This document shows, in pieces, positions 38,283 through 47,313 of a stretch of DNA of 50,780 nucleotides (position 1 is its first letter; the number at the start of each line of letters is the position of its first letter). This stretch comes from Nanobdellota archaeon (GTDB lineage: Archaea; Nanobdellota; Nanobdellia; Woesearchaeales; SM23-78). Below the pieces are notes generated by a model. It worked only from the letters and a program-made list of their open reading frames with translations. It did not search any database and had not been told where the DNA came from. The DNA is taken from NCBI GenBank assembly GCA_018819305.1, contig JAHJQO010000006.1, positions 1 through 50,780 of the forward strand, given 5' to 3'. The translations under genes were made by a program, and so were the position numbers.

Positions 38283-38696
38283 TCACTTTATTTCGTTTGT
38301 TTTGTAGTCTTCAAATTTTCTTCCTCTGACTGTAACCTCAAGACCGTGTTCTTGCATCTTCTCCGCTATTTCTAATGCCCTTTTTGTTCCTGCATCAATC
38401 AATACATTTTTTTTGGTTTCTAAAGAAGCATATTTTGCTTCAAGATGACCCATTACACTTTCATCAGATTTGTACTCCTCGTAACCATCAGAACATATGT
38501 AACTCTTTAAGGTCGGATCAAGAGAGATTACATAACTCATATACCAGGGATAAAAATGAACTTCCACATCTACTTCTTTGATTCCTTTCCTCTTGTACTG
38601 ACAGATGAATTCATTCAATGTATCGGCAGATTTGAATAGTTTATACCAACGGCTCAATTTCAGCCCATCGCAATTTGTTTTGTTTCTTTTTTTCAT
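38283..38696 (-). CDS. Hypothetical protein (137 aa)
   Basis: ORF of good protein-like composition. Confidence 0.6.
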   Translation of the reverse strand: MKKRNKTNCDGLKLSRWYKLFKSADTLNEFICQYKRKGIKEVDVEVHFYPWYMSYVISLDPTLKSYICSDGYEEYKSDESVMGHLEAKYASLETKKNVLIDAGTKRALEIAEKMQEHGLEVTVRGRKFEDYKTNEIK

Positions 38697-38815
38697 TTTT
38701 TCTCATCTCCTTAGTTTAATAACCACTTAATAGTAGTTAACATATATATTATTTTTAAGTAATTTTCTTACTTATTTAAGAAAGCTTTAAATAGAACAAA
38801 GCTAAAGAAAAATAT

Positions 38816-39550
38816 GTGGACTACAACAACACCTTGCAGGAAATAGGTTTCAAGCAAATAGAAGCAGAAATATATATTTATCTTCTGAAAAAAGGCTCTT
38901 CTTCACAGCAAAGAGTATCAGATGACACAGGAATTCTAAGGCAAACAGTCTATGACATGATGAACAAGATGGAACGAAAAGGTCAAATATCTGCATCAAA
39001 AAGAGGAAAGAGGAAAATATACTCTGCTGTAGATCCAAAAATATTATTAAGCAGACTAAAGGAAAAAGAAGAAAGCTTTTTGCAAATCCTGCCTGATTTA
39101 GAAAAAATAAAATCAATGAAAAAACCAGAGATTTTCAGTGAATCATTCATAGGAATCCCAGGGCTCAAAAACTTATTCAATCTTACTCTTCTTTCAAAAA
39201 CAGAAATACTCTGGCTGGCAAATATTAAACAACACATAAATCTTTTCAAAGATTATTACTGGCAAAACTATGCACTTAAAAGAGCAGAAAAAAAGATTCC
39301 TATAAAACTAATGATTGATTCAAAAACAAAGCTAAAAACATGGAGCACAAACAAAAAACTGCAAAGATATGCTAAGCAAAGCGATTTTGTTAATAATATT
39401 AACTCATCATTTGCAGTGTTTGACGATAAAATAATAATATATTCATTAGATCAAGACCAACCCTATGGTGTTTTCATACAAAACCCCACATTAAAAAATA
39501 TGTTTGAACAAATATTCATGCATCACTGGAATAATGCAAAAGAATTCTAA
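38816..39550 (+). CDS. TrmB family transcriptional regulator (GTG start, probably leaderless)
   Basis: LQEIGFKQIEAEIYIYLLKKGSSSQQRVSDDTGILRQTVYDMMNKMERKGQI; TATA-like ctttaaatag upstream. Confidence 0.85.
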   Translation: MDYNNTLQEIGFKQIEAEIYIYLLKKGSSSQQRVSDDTGILRQTVYDMMNKMERKGQISASKRGKRKIYSAVDPKILLSRLKEKEESFLQILPDLEKIKSMKKPEIFSESFIGIPGLKNLFNLTLLSKTEILWLANIKQHINLFKDYYWQNYALKRAEKKIPIKLMIDSKTKLKTWSTNKKLQRYAKQSDFVNNINSSFAVFDDKIIIYSLDQDQPYGVFIQNPTLKNMFEQIFMHHWNNAKEF

Positions 39551-41472
39551 ATCATCGGCACATCTCGTTCTGATTTGATTCCATAAACAAACAAATAATT
39601 CCATAAGATGCCGCGTTTCCTTTCTATTTTTACTGAGAAACCTGCTTTTCTAAAAATTGTTCTCAGCATTTCACGGTTTGATATCCATGGCGCATCTGGA
39701 AGGAACTTAAAGAAATTAATATAATCTACAAAGCAGATTCTTCCGCCTTCTGGCAGCAAACGATTCATCTGCAATAGTATTTTCTGATAATCCTGCATAT
39801 AACTCATCATTCCAACACTAAACACTGCATCAATATCCTTGACATCAGGATGAATTCTGTTAACTTGGTGAGGGTCATGAATAACTTCAACATGGCTTAT
39901 AAAATTCTTAGCCAGTCTTTTTTTCAGGATTTTTACATTTCTATGGCTCATGTCAGTAGCGTAGATTTTTCCTCTTGGACCAACTTCTTGTGCAAGATGC
40001 ATGGTTAATGTGCCAACACCCGAGCCATATTCAAGCAAATACTTTCCTTCCATATCCTTAAATAAATCTACTATTTTTTTTCTTATATGCTTTGGCAGGA
40101 GTATGTTTTCCATCCAAAGGGTGAGGCCTGCAAAATAATTTGAAAACCCAACTATTGCATCCGGATTATAAAAGAATATTAACAGCAGATAAATTGGAAT
40201 GCCAAACAGAATAAGTGAAACCATCCTGCCTAAAACTGACAAGGCTCCGCCTTCAAAATATGCCCATACAACAATTACTCCAAGATAAACCAATGAAACA
40301 ATTATCGGACCTATTTTTCCGAAAAAAACTTTGAAAGGTCTCTTAGCATTTGGCATTTTGAATCTGAGAATTGTGACTGAAAGCAGAACAGCAATATAAA
40401 CCAAAAGAGCTGTTGGCGTAAATAAACTAAGCAAAGCTTCATAATTGCCTGCTGTCAACAACAATATAAGGATAGCAACAATTGTCTGAAATATTATGGC
40501 TTTATGAGGAGTTCTTCTTTTTTCATGAACTGCTGCAAGCTGGGCAATGAATAATTTATCACGAGCCATGCCCAAAATAAGTCTTGGAGTTGAAATAATA
40601 ACTCCTGCTGCGGCGCCAATCAAGGACAGCACAATTCCCCAGCTAATTAATCTTGCTCCTCCTGCTCCAAATAATAATGCAGAAACTGATTGTATTGGTG
40701 CTGGCAAGTTTGCCAGTCTTGCCCAGGGAATAAGATTTAATGAAACAGCTGCAACTAAAATTGTAAGAACTCCTGCAATGAGTGTGGAAATAATTAATGC
40801 TCTGGGAATTATTTTTTCAGGGTTCTTGGTTTCTTCTGCTAAAAAAGATGCTTCTTCCCAGCCCATCAGGGCTTCAAGCATAAAAAACATGGCTGCAAAT
40901 ATGAGTATGAACGGTCCTGTGAATAATGGTGTTAAATTGTTAAATTGAAAATCAAAAATACCAGGAACTATGATTGAAACCAATACGCCCATTGTAATTA
41001 ATGCAAATATCATCAAGATAGCAGCACTTGCATCCACTCCCAGAAAAGCAATAAAATTTAGTACAAGAATTATTATTATAGCAACAACAATCTTTAAATC
41101 AATTCCAAAAATAGAGGTCTGAAGAGCAGCTGCAGGAAACAAATAATCCAAAGCAGCTATGATTGTTACTATCATTCCAATTGTAGCCATAAGCCATGTT
41201 ACCCATCCTACAAGAAAAGAAACAAATCTGCCATATGCTTGTTTTGAATACTCATAGACTCCTCCTGCTTTTGGAAACAAAGCTACAAGTTCTCCAAAGC
41301 ATCCAGCTACATAGAGGCTGAGAAGAATAACAAGAACCCATGCAATAAGAACTGCATTGCCCACTCTGGCAGCACCCAGTGATGTTCCAAAGAACATTCC
41401 AGTGCCTACCATTGCTGTTAGCAACAATGCCAGAATGGTCCAAAAGCCAAAACCTCTTTTTAACTCAGCCAT
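39547..41472 (-). CDS. APC-family amino acid permease fused to C-terminal class I SAM methyltransferase
   Basis: N-term GTGMFFGTSLGAARVGNAVLIAWVL...FPKAGGVYEYSKQAYG; C-term LLEYGSGVGTLTMHLAQEVGPRGKIYATDMSHRNVKILKKRL. Confidence 0.9.
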   Translation of the reverse strand: MAELKRGFGFWTILALLLTAMVGTGMFFGTSLGAARVGNAVLIAWVLVILLSLYVAGCFGELVALFPKAGGVYEYSKQAYGRFVSFLVGWVTWLMATIGMIVTIIAALDYLFPAAALQTSIFGIDLKIVVAIIIILVLNFIAFLGVDASAAILMIFALITMGVLVSIIVPGIFDFQFNNLTPLFTGPFILIFAAMFFMLEALMGWEEASFLAEETKNPEKIIPRALIISTLIAGVLTILVAAVSLNLIPWARLANLPAPIQSVSALLFGAGGARLISWGIVLSLIGAAAGVIISTPRLILGMARDKLFIAQLAAVHEKRRTPHKAIIFQTIVAILILLLTAGNYEALLSLFTPTALLVYIAVLLSVTILRFKMPNAKRPFKVFFGKIGPIIVSLVYLGVIVVWAYFEGGALSVLGRMVSLILFGIPIYLLLIFFYNPDAIVGFSNYFAGLTLWMENILLPKHIRKKIVDLFKDMEGKYLLEYGSGVGTLTMHLAQEVGPRGKIYATDMSHRNVKILKKRLAKNFISHVEVIHDPHQVNRIHPDVKDIDAVFSVGMMSYMQDYQKILLQMNRLLPEGGRICFVDYINFFKFLPDAPWISNREMLRTIFRKAGFSVKIERKRGILWNYLFVYGIKSERDVPMI

Positions 41473-41549
41473 CTAAAATATTGATAATTTAAGGGATATA
41501 TAAATAATTCGGAATAGTTTGAAAAATTTCAGTTTGAATAGATAAACCA

Positions 41550-41665
41550 AAACATTTATATATAATGATAATAACTTATATAATATTTAAGCATTATACT
41601 GACTTCGAATTAAAAAAACAAAACGAAAAGTTTATATATAAATATAATAAGTTATATAACTTAGA
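41550..41665 (+). promoter_or_regulatory. Duplicated TATA/operator region; perfect 16-bp palindrome TAAGTTATATAACTTA at 41648-41663
   Basis: TTTATATATAATGATAATAACTTATATAAT and TTTATATATAAATATAATAAGTTATATAAC upstream of Tfx-like gene. Confidence 0.7.
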
Positions 41666-41679
41666 AAGGTTATAAGAGC

Positions 41680-41865
41680 ATGCTTACAGAAAAAGAAATA
41701 CAAGTTCTAAAACTAAGAGCAGAAGGATTAATACAGATACAAGTAAGCAAAAAACTCAAAATAAGCCAAGCTGCAGTTTCTCATTTTGAAAAAAACGCTC
41801 TGAGAAAAATCAAAGAAGCAGAAGAAACTCTGCAAACAGCTAAAAAACTCAAAATCAAAAAATGA
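41680..41865 (+). CDS. Tfx-family-like HTH DNA-binding protein
   Basis: LTEKEIQVLKLRAEGLIQIQVSKKLKISQAAVSHFEKNALRKIKEAEETL. Confidence 0.78.
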   Translation: MLTEKEIQVLKLRAEGLIQIQVSKKLKISQAAVSHFEKNALRKIKEAEETLQTAKKLKIKK

Positions 41866-43781
41866 AGCAAACAAATAAACAATTTGTTGATCCAGAAAAG
41901 CAAAAAGCTTTTCTGAAGCCTGAAGAAAATATACAAAAATTGGAAGAGACCAGGAAAGAAGTAATTAGGTTTACAAATGAATTAGATGAAAAGCTCAGGA
42001 CCCACCAGATAGACGGAATAGAATACCATGTCTTGGTCGACGAGAAACTTAATGGAAAGCACAAGGAAGAAATTATCAAATACATAGACAACAAAATAAT
42101 AGAAGAAAAAATCAAAATAAAACAGGGAGAACATGAACAAAGAAAAAAGAAAACAGCCCTAACCTTTAGCGCAGCAGCAATCGTGCTTGTCCTGCTTGTC
42201 ATTGTAGGAATTCTTTATACGACACCAGACGCACTCACAGGATTTACAACATTTGATAGAGAAGTGCAGGAAAGCATAGATTATAACAGAGTATTTGACC
42301 ATTACACAGAAACACCACTTAATATTTCCAATGTCACAAGCCTGAAAATAAGCGGAATCTTAGACGGAACAGGCGCAACAGTCAAACTCAGAGTTGGAGA
42401 TATAGAATATCTTATTGCTAACATTATTAATCAGCAAGAAGAAAGCCTGATTACTGGACTTGTTATAGCAGAAGAACCAGAATATGAAATTAATACAGAT
42501 AAAATAGAGTATGCATTAGGAGAAACAGCAACAATAACAATAATACCCGAAGCTGAAAATAAATCAATCTATGTATCTTATGGTGGAGAAACACAAAAAC
42601 TTGAAGGAGACACATATCTGACTGAAAACATTGGAGAGCATCAAGTTGTCGGCATAATAGTATTAACAAATGACATAATAAGATTAGAAACCAACTTCAC
42701 AGTCATTAATCAGACAATAAATGAAACAAACACCACAATACCAGATACAACAAACACGACAAATGAAACAATTTCAGAAGAGACAACCACAGAAATTTAT
42801 ACTTTTGAAGCATTGTGCACAGACACATGCAACCTAAATGAAAACAGCAATCCTGTCTTAATAGTTGAACTGGAAGAAGGAAGCACATTAACAATAACTA
42901 AGATAATAGTAGTTCAAAACAAAGAAAACAATGCACCAGAACAAACACAAACAATACCTGACATAACAATTACAACAACACAAACAGCAACCTTGAATCT
43001 GGATGAATACTTTACAGATGCTGACGGAGACTTAGTAGCCTATGACCTGAATGAGATAGCTGAAATAACTTCAGAATTCGAGCAAGAAGTACTGACAATC
43101 AGTTCAGAGACACCAGGAATATATATTGCATACATCTATGCAACAGACGGAGACAAACTAACAACCAGCAACACCTTCCAAATCACAATTACAGAAGTTG
43201 TAATTGAAGAAACCAACCAGACAAACCAAACCATACCTGAAATAAATCAAACAATTAATGAGACAAATGCAACAGAAACAAACGTTTCTGAACATCCAGC
43301 AGAGCTGAATGAAACTGCACCAGCAGAAGAAATAGTGCTAACAGACCCTTGCAGTAATCCAGATCCAAATTTAAGACCTCCTGAATGTATCGAAGGAAAA
43401 GAAGAAAAATACTTTGTCTTGGAAAATGTGTTTTTAAAAGATAATAATAGAGGAAACAGTGCAAGAATAACTGCTCTGGGTAATATGATAATCAAAGGAG
43501 ATCTAATAGATAATTCAATACTAGACCCTGAAAGAAATGATTTCAAAGTAACTATGACGAATGAAGATTATGAAGATGTTCCTATTGCATGGATAGACTC
43601 AGATAACGGAAACTTACATCTTACAGGAGTACTATATGAAGAAGATTTCTTCCTGACTCCAACACCTAATGCATTTGTAATTCAAAATAAGAGAAATGTA
43701 AACCTGGCATATTTTGACAGAAACACAGGAGACTTGCATATTAAAGGAAACCTGATTCAGCAAAGAGAAACAATAGAATGA
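41862..43781 (+). CDS. Membrane-anchored surface protein with cytoplasmic coiled-coil N-term, single TM and Thr/Asn-rich extracellular Ig/cadherin-like regions
   Basis: TALTFSAAAIVLVLLVIVGILY; IPDITITTTQTATLNLDEYFTDADGDLVAYD; 4-nt ATGA overlap with preceding gene. Confidence 0.75.
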   Translation: MKQTNKQFVDPEKQKAFLKPEENIQKLEETRKEVIRFTNELDEKLRTHQIDGIEYHVLVDEKLNGKHKEEIIKYIDNKIIEEKIKIKQGEHEQRKKKTALTFSAAAIVLVLLVIVGILYTTPDALTGFTTFDREVQESIDYNRVFDHYTETPLNISNVTSLKISGILDGTGATVKLRVGDIEYLIANIINQQEESLITGLVIAEEPEYEINTDKIEYALGETATITIIPEAENKSIYVSYGGETQKLEGDTYLTENIGEHQVVGIIVLTNDIIRLETNFTVINQTINETNTTIPDTTNTTNETISEETTTEIYTFEALCTDTCNLNENSNPVLIVELEEGSTLTITKIIVVQNKENNAPEQTQTIPDITITTTQTATLNLDEYFTDADGDLVAYDLNEIAEITSEFEQEVLTISSETPGIYIAYIYATDGDKLTTSNTFQITITEVVIEETNQTNQTIPEINQTINETNATETNVSEHPAELNETAPAEEIVLTDPCSNPDPNLRPPECIEGKEEKYFVLENVFLKDNNRGNSARITALGNMIIKGDLIDNSILDPERNDFKVTMTNEDYEDVPIAWIDSDNGNLHLTGVLYEEDFFLTPTPNAFVIQNKRNVNLAYFDRNTGDLHIKGNLIQQRETIE

Positions 43782-46700
43782 GAAAAGAAAAAACAACTTG
43801 GAAAAAAGCATTTATGATTTTGATGATGTTAATTATAACACTATCAATTGTAATTGCTGCAAATGATCCTGGCCACGACACATTATATGTTGAGCAAACT
43901 GGTGATTCAGAAATAACAGGTAATCTGAATATAAGCGGCAATCTGAGTGTAGAAGATGTTATTTTTTCAGGAGTAGACCTTGATGTAAGAGGAGATGGAG
44001 TCCAAGCTGCAGGAAGCAATAATCAGATTATTGGAACCAGCAATGCATTATCAATCCAAAGTTTAGGTCACATATATATTAATACATTAACTGGAACAAC
44101 AAGCATGATATATCTTGGTGACGGCGCAGACACAGTTAATCTGAATATTACTGGAGCACTATATATTCAGAGCGGAACAGCGACTATCGGCGGCAGTGCG
44201 ATTTGTTTGGCAAATGGAACTAATTGTCCAAGCGCACTCGGAGGAGCAAACGTAACAGGCCCTGCATCATCAACAGACAATGCAATAGCAAGATGGAATG
44301 GAGCAGGAGGAAATGTATTGCAAAACAGCGCAGTAACAATAGATGATTCAAACAATCTCAGAACAGCAGGCGACATCAATACCTCAGGAGGAGACATCTG
44401 CATAGAAGGAGGACAATGCCTAAGCCAAATGGGAAGCGGAACAGGAACTGTAACAAGCGTAACAGCAGGAGACGGAATGACACAAACAGGAACAGCAACA
44501 ATAAACCCAACACTAAATGTAGTAAGCCACGCAGGAACAGCAGGAAGCATAGGAACAATAAACATAGGAGCAGACGCAATAGGAACAAACCTAGGAACAA
44601 GCAGCACAACAGCATACAGAGGAGACTACGGAAACACAGCATACACCGACAGACTAAAATGGGACGGAGGATCAACCGGACTAACAGCAAGCACAGGAAG
44701 AACAAGCCTAGGAGCCACCACAATCGGAAGCAACCTATTTAATTTAACCAACCCCTCAGCAATAACATTCCTAAGAATAAACGCAGACAACACAGCAGAC
44801 ACACTAAACGCAGCCGACTTCAGAACAGCAATAGGAGCAGGAACAGGAGGAGGAAGCGTAACAAGCGTAGCCATGACAGTACCAACAGGACTAACCATAA
44901 GCGGAAGCCCAATAACAACAAGCGGAACACTAGCACTAAGCCTAACAAGCGGATACACAATACCAACAACAACCAACATAACCAACCTAGGAACAGCATA
45001 CACACACAGCCAAATAGCAGGAGGAGACTCAGTACACGTAAGCACAACAGAAAACACAAACTGGGACACAGCCTACACCCACAGCCAAATAGCAGGAGGA
45101 GACTCAGTCCACGTAAGCACAACAGAAAACACAAACTGGGACACAGCATACACCGACAGACTAAAATGGGACGGAGGTTCAACCGGACTAACAGCAAGCA
45201 CAGGAAGAACAAGCCTAGGAGCCACCACTATCGGAAGCAACCTATTTAATTTAACCAACCCTTCAGCAATAACATTCCTAAGAATAAACGCAGACAACAC
45301 AGCAAGCACACTAAACGCAGCCGACTTCAGAACAGCAATAGGAGCAGGAACAGGAGACGGAAGCGGAAGCGTAACAAGCGTAGCAATGACAGTACCAACA
45401 GGACTAACCATAAGCGGAACACCAATAACAACAAGCGGAACACTAGCACTAAGCCTAACAGCAGGATACACAATACCAACAACAACCAACATAACCAACC
45501 TAGGAACAGCATACACACACAGCCAAATAGCAGGAGGAGACTCAGTCCACGTAAGCACAACAGAAAACACAAACTGGGACACAGCCTACACCGACAGACT
45601 AAAATGGGACGGAGGATCAACCGGACTAACAGCAAGCACAGGAAGAACAAGCCTAGGAGCCACCACTATCGGAAGCAACCTATTTAATTTAACCAACCCC
45701 TCAGCAATAACATTCCTAAGAATAAACGCCAACAACACAGCAGACGCACTAAACGCAGCCGACTTCAGAACAGCAATAGGAGCAGGAACAGGAGGAGGAA
45801 GCGTAACAAGCGTAGCAATGACAGTACCAACAGGACTAAGCATAAGCGGAACACCAATAACAACAAGCGGAACACTAGCACTAAGCCTAACAGCAGGATA
45901 CACAATACCAACAACAACCAACATAACCAACCTAGGAACAGCATACACCCACAGCCAAGCAACAACAAACGTCCACGGACTAACATTCACAGCAGAAGGA
46001 AGCGGAGGAGGTCTAGACGCAGACACACTAGATGGTATGGACAGCTCTGCTTTTGGTGACGCAACAGCAGCAAACCAAAACACAATCATAGGATACATAG
46101 ACACAGAAATAGCAGCAATCCTCGACGACACAGGAACCTCAGGAGTAGTACTAGCAAACGACGCCATAACAGCAGCCAAAATAGCAGCCGACGCCATAGG
46201 AGCATCCGAAGCAGGATTCCTAACAGACAGCATAGGATTCGCAGGAGCAGACATCGCAACCATCAAAGGATACATAGACACAGAAATAGCAGCAATCCTC
46301 GACGACACAGGAACCTCAGGAGTAGTAATAGCAAACGACGCAATAACAGCAGCAAAAATAGCAGCAGATGCAATAGGAGCATCAGAAGCAGGATTCCTAA
46401 CAGACAGCATAGGATTCGCAGGAGCAGACATCGCAACCATCAAAGGATACATAGACACAGAAATAGGTGCTAACACTGACTCTGCTTCAATGAGTAGTAG
46501 TTTGTTTGCTGGACAGCAAGCTATTTATGATAATATTTCAAAATCTCGATCTGAAAGCTTTACTTCAAGCGGCACCTGGAACCAACCTAACGGCGTAACT
46601 CTTGTCTGGGTCACCATGATTGGTGGTGGAGGCGGCGGAGGCGGCGGAGATGGTTGGGGAAACCAAGATGGTGGTGGTGGAGGCGGTGCTGGTATGAAGT

Positions 46701-47296
46701 ACTATCGCTATCCTGTAGAAGTATCAGGTGATGTTACAGTTACTGTTGGTGCTGCAGGTTCTGGTGGAGCAGGAGGTAATGGTGGCGCTTCAATGAACGG
46801 AACTAGTGGTGGAAATACATCTTTTGGTTCACTAGTTGCAGAAGGTGGTAAATTTGGCGGCGGCGTCTGGACTGCTGCAGCAGGTCTGGGTGGTAATGGA
46901 GGCGGATATGGAGGACAGAACCTGGGAGGTGCTGGTGGTACTGGAAACGGTGCCGATCCTATCCACCTAACTAGTTATGCAATTGGTGGTGCGGGTGGTG
47001 GTGGTGGAAGTGAAGCAGGTGATAGTGGTCAGCATGGCGGATCTAACCTTTTTCACACTAAGGGACTGGCAGCAGGTGCACCGACAGGAGGCCTTGGAGG
47101 TGGAGGTGGAGGAGGAGCCTCTGCTATGGGAAACGGAGGTAATGGAGGAGCTGCCACCGGGGGTAATGGTGCTGCAGGAACTGGCTATGGTGCTGGAGGT
47201 GGAGGAGGAGCATATTACCCAGGAGGACAAGCTGGAAATGGTGGAGCCGGAAGTGGTGGTTACATTCTTGTTGAATGGATTGGTCCTGCTAATTAG
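43778..47296 (+). CDS. Secreted phage-tail-fibre-like repeat adhesin with Gly-rich C-terminal domain
   Basis: Signal peptide; repeated TDRLKWDGGSTGLTASTGRTSLG, GSVTSVAMTVPTGLTISGSPITTSGTLALSLTSGYTIPTT; C-term GTWNQPNGVTLVWVTMIGGGGGGGGG. Confidence 0.82.
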   Translation: MRKEKTTWKKAFMILMMLIITLSIVIAANDPGHDTLYVEQTGDSEITGNLNISGNLSVEDVIFSGVDLDVRGDGVQAAGSNNQIIGTSNALSIQSLGHIYINTLTGTTSMIYLGDGADTVNLNITGALYIQSGTATIGGSAICLANGTNCPSALGGANVTGPASSTDNAIARWNGAGGNVLQNSAVTIDDSNNLRTAGDINTSGGDICIEGGQCLSQMGSGTGTVTSVTAGDGMTQTGTATINPTLNVVSHAGTAGSIGTINIGADAIGTNLGTSSTTAYRGDYGNTAYTDRLKWDGGSTGLTASTGRTSLGATTIGSNLFNLTNPSAITFLRINADNTADTLNAADFRTAIGAGTGGGSVTSVAMTVPTGLTISGSPITTSGTLALSLTSGYTIPTTTNITNLGTAYTHSQIAGGDSVHVSTTENTNWDTAYTHSQIAGGDSVHVSTTENTNWDTAYTDRLKWDGGSTGLTASTGRTSLGATTIGSNLFNLTNPSAITFLRINADNTASTLNAADFRTAIGAGTGDGSGSVTSVAMTVPTGLTISGTPITTSGTLALSLTAGYTIPTTTNITNLGTAYTHSQIAGGDSVHVSTTENTNWDTAYTDRLKWDGGSTGLTASTGRTSLGATTIGSNLFNLTNPSAITFLRINANNTADALNAADFRTAIGAGTGGGSVTSVAMTVPTGLSISGTPITTSGTLALSLTAGYTIPTTTNITNLGTAYTHSQATTNVHGLTFTAEGSGGGLDADTLDGMDSSAFGDATAANQNTIIGYIDTEIAAILDDTGTSGVVLANDAITAAKIAADAIGASEAGFLTDSIGFAGADIATIKGYIDTEIAAILDDTGTSGVVIANDAITAAKIAADAIGASEAGFLTDSIGFAGADIATIKGYIDTEIGANTDSASMSSSLFAGQQAIYDNISKSRSESFTSSGTWNQPNGVTLVWVTMIGGGGGGGGGDGWGNQDGGGGGGAGMKYYRYPVEVSGDVTVTVGAAGSGGAGGNGGASMNGTSGGNTSFGSLVAEGGKFGGGVWTAAAGLGGNGGGYGGQNLGGAGGTGNGADPIHLTSYAIGGAGGGGGSEAGDSGQHGGSNLFHTKGLAAGAPTGGLGGGGGGGASAMGNGGNGGAATGGNGAAGTGYGAGGGGGAYYPGGQAGNGGAGSGGYILVEWIGPAN
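44636..45950 (+). repeat. Three long near-identical direct repeats (507 bp, 438 bp, ~370 bp partial); unit starts 44636, 45143, 45581; extra 75-bp subrepeat in first unit
   Basis: acagcatacaccgacagactaaaatgggacggagg block recurs; lengths are multiples of 3. Confidence 0.92.
46091..46470 (+). repeat. 177-bp direct repeat x2 plus partial third (GYIDTEIAAILDDTGTSGVVxANDAITAAKIAADAIGASEAGFLTDSIGFAGADIATIK)
   Basis: ggatacatagacacagaaata at 46091, 46268, 46445. Confidence 0.92.
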
Positions 47297-47313
47297 ATAT
47301 ACTTTGCAATTGA

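Noticed and set aside
44167-46476. Many long antisense and alternative-frame ORFs across the fibre gene (for example 44167..44607 -, 45073..45582 -, 45586..46476 -)
   Set aside because: They arise from the T-poor repeat sequence, show Leu/Val/Pro-rich low-complexity translations and mirror the + strand repeats; no independent protein family features
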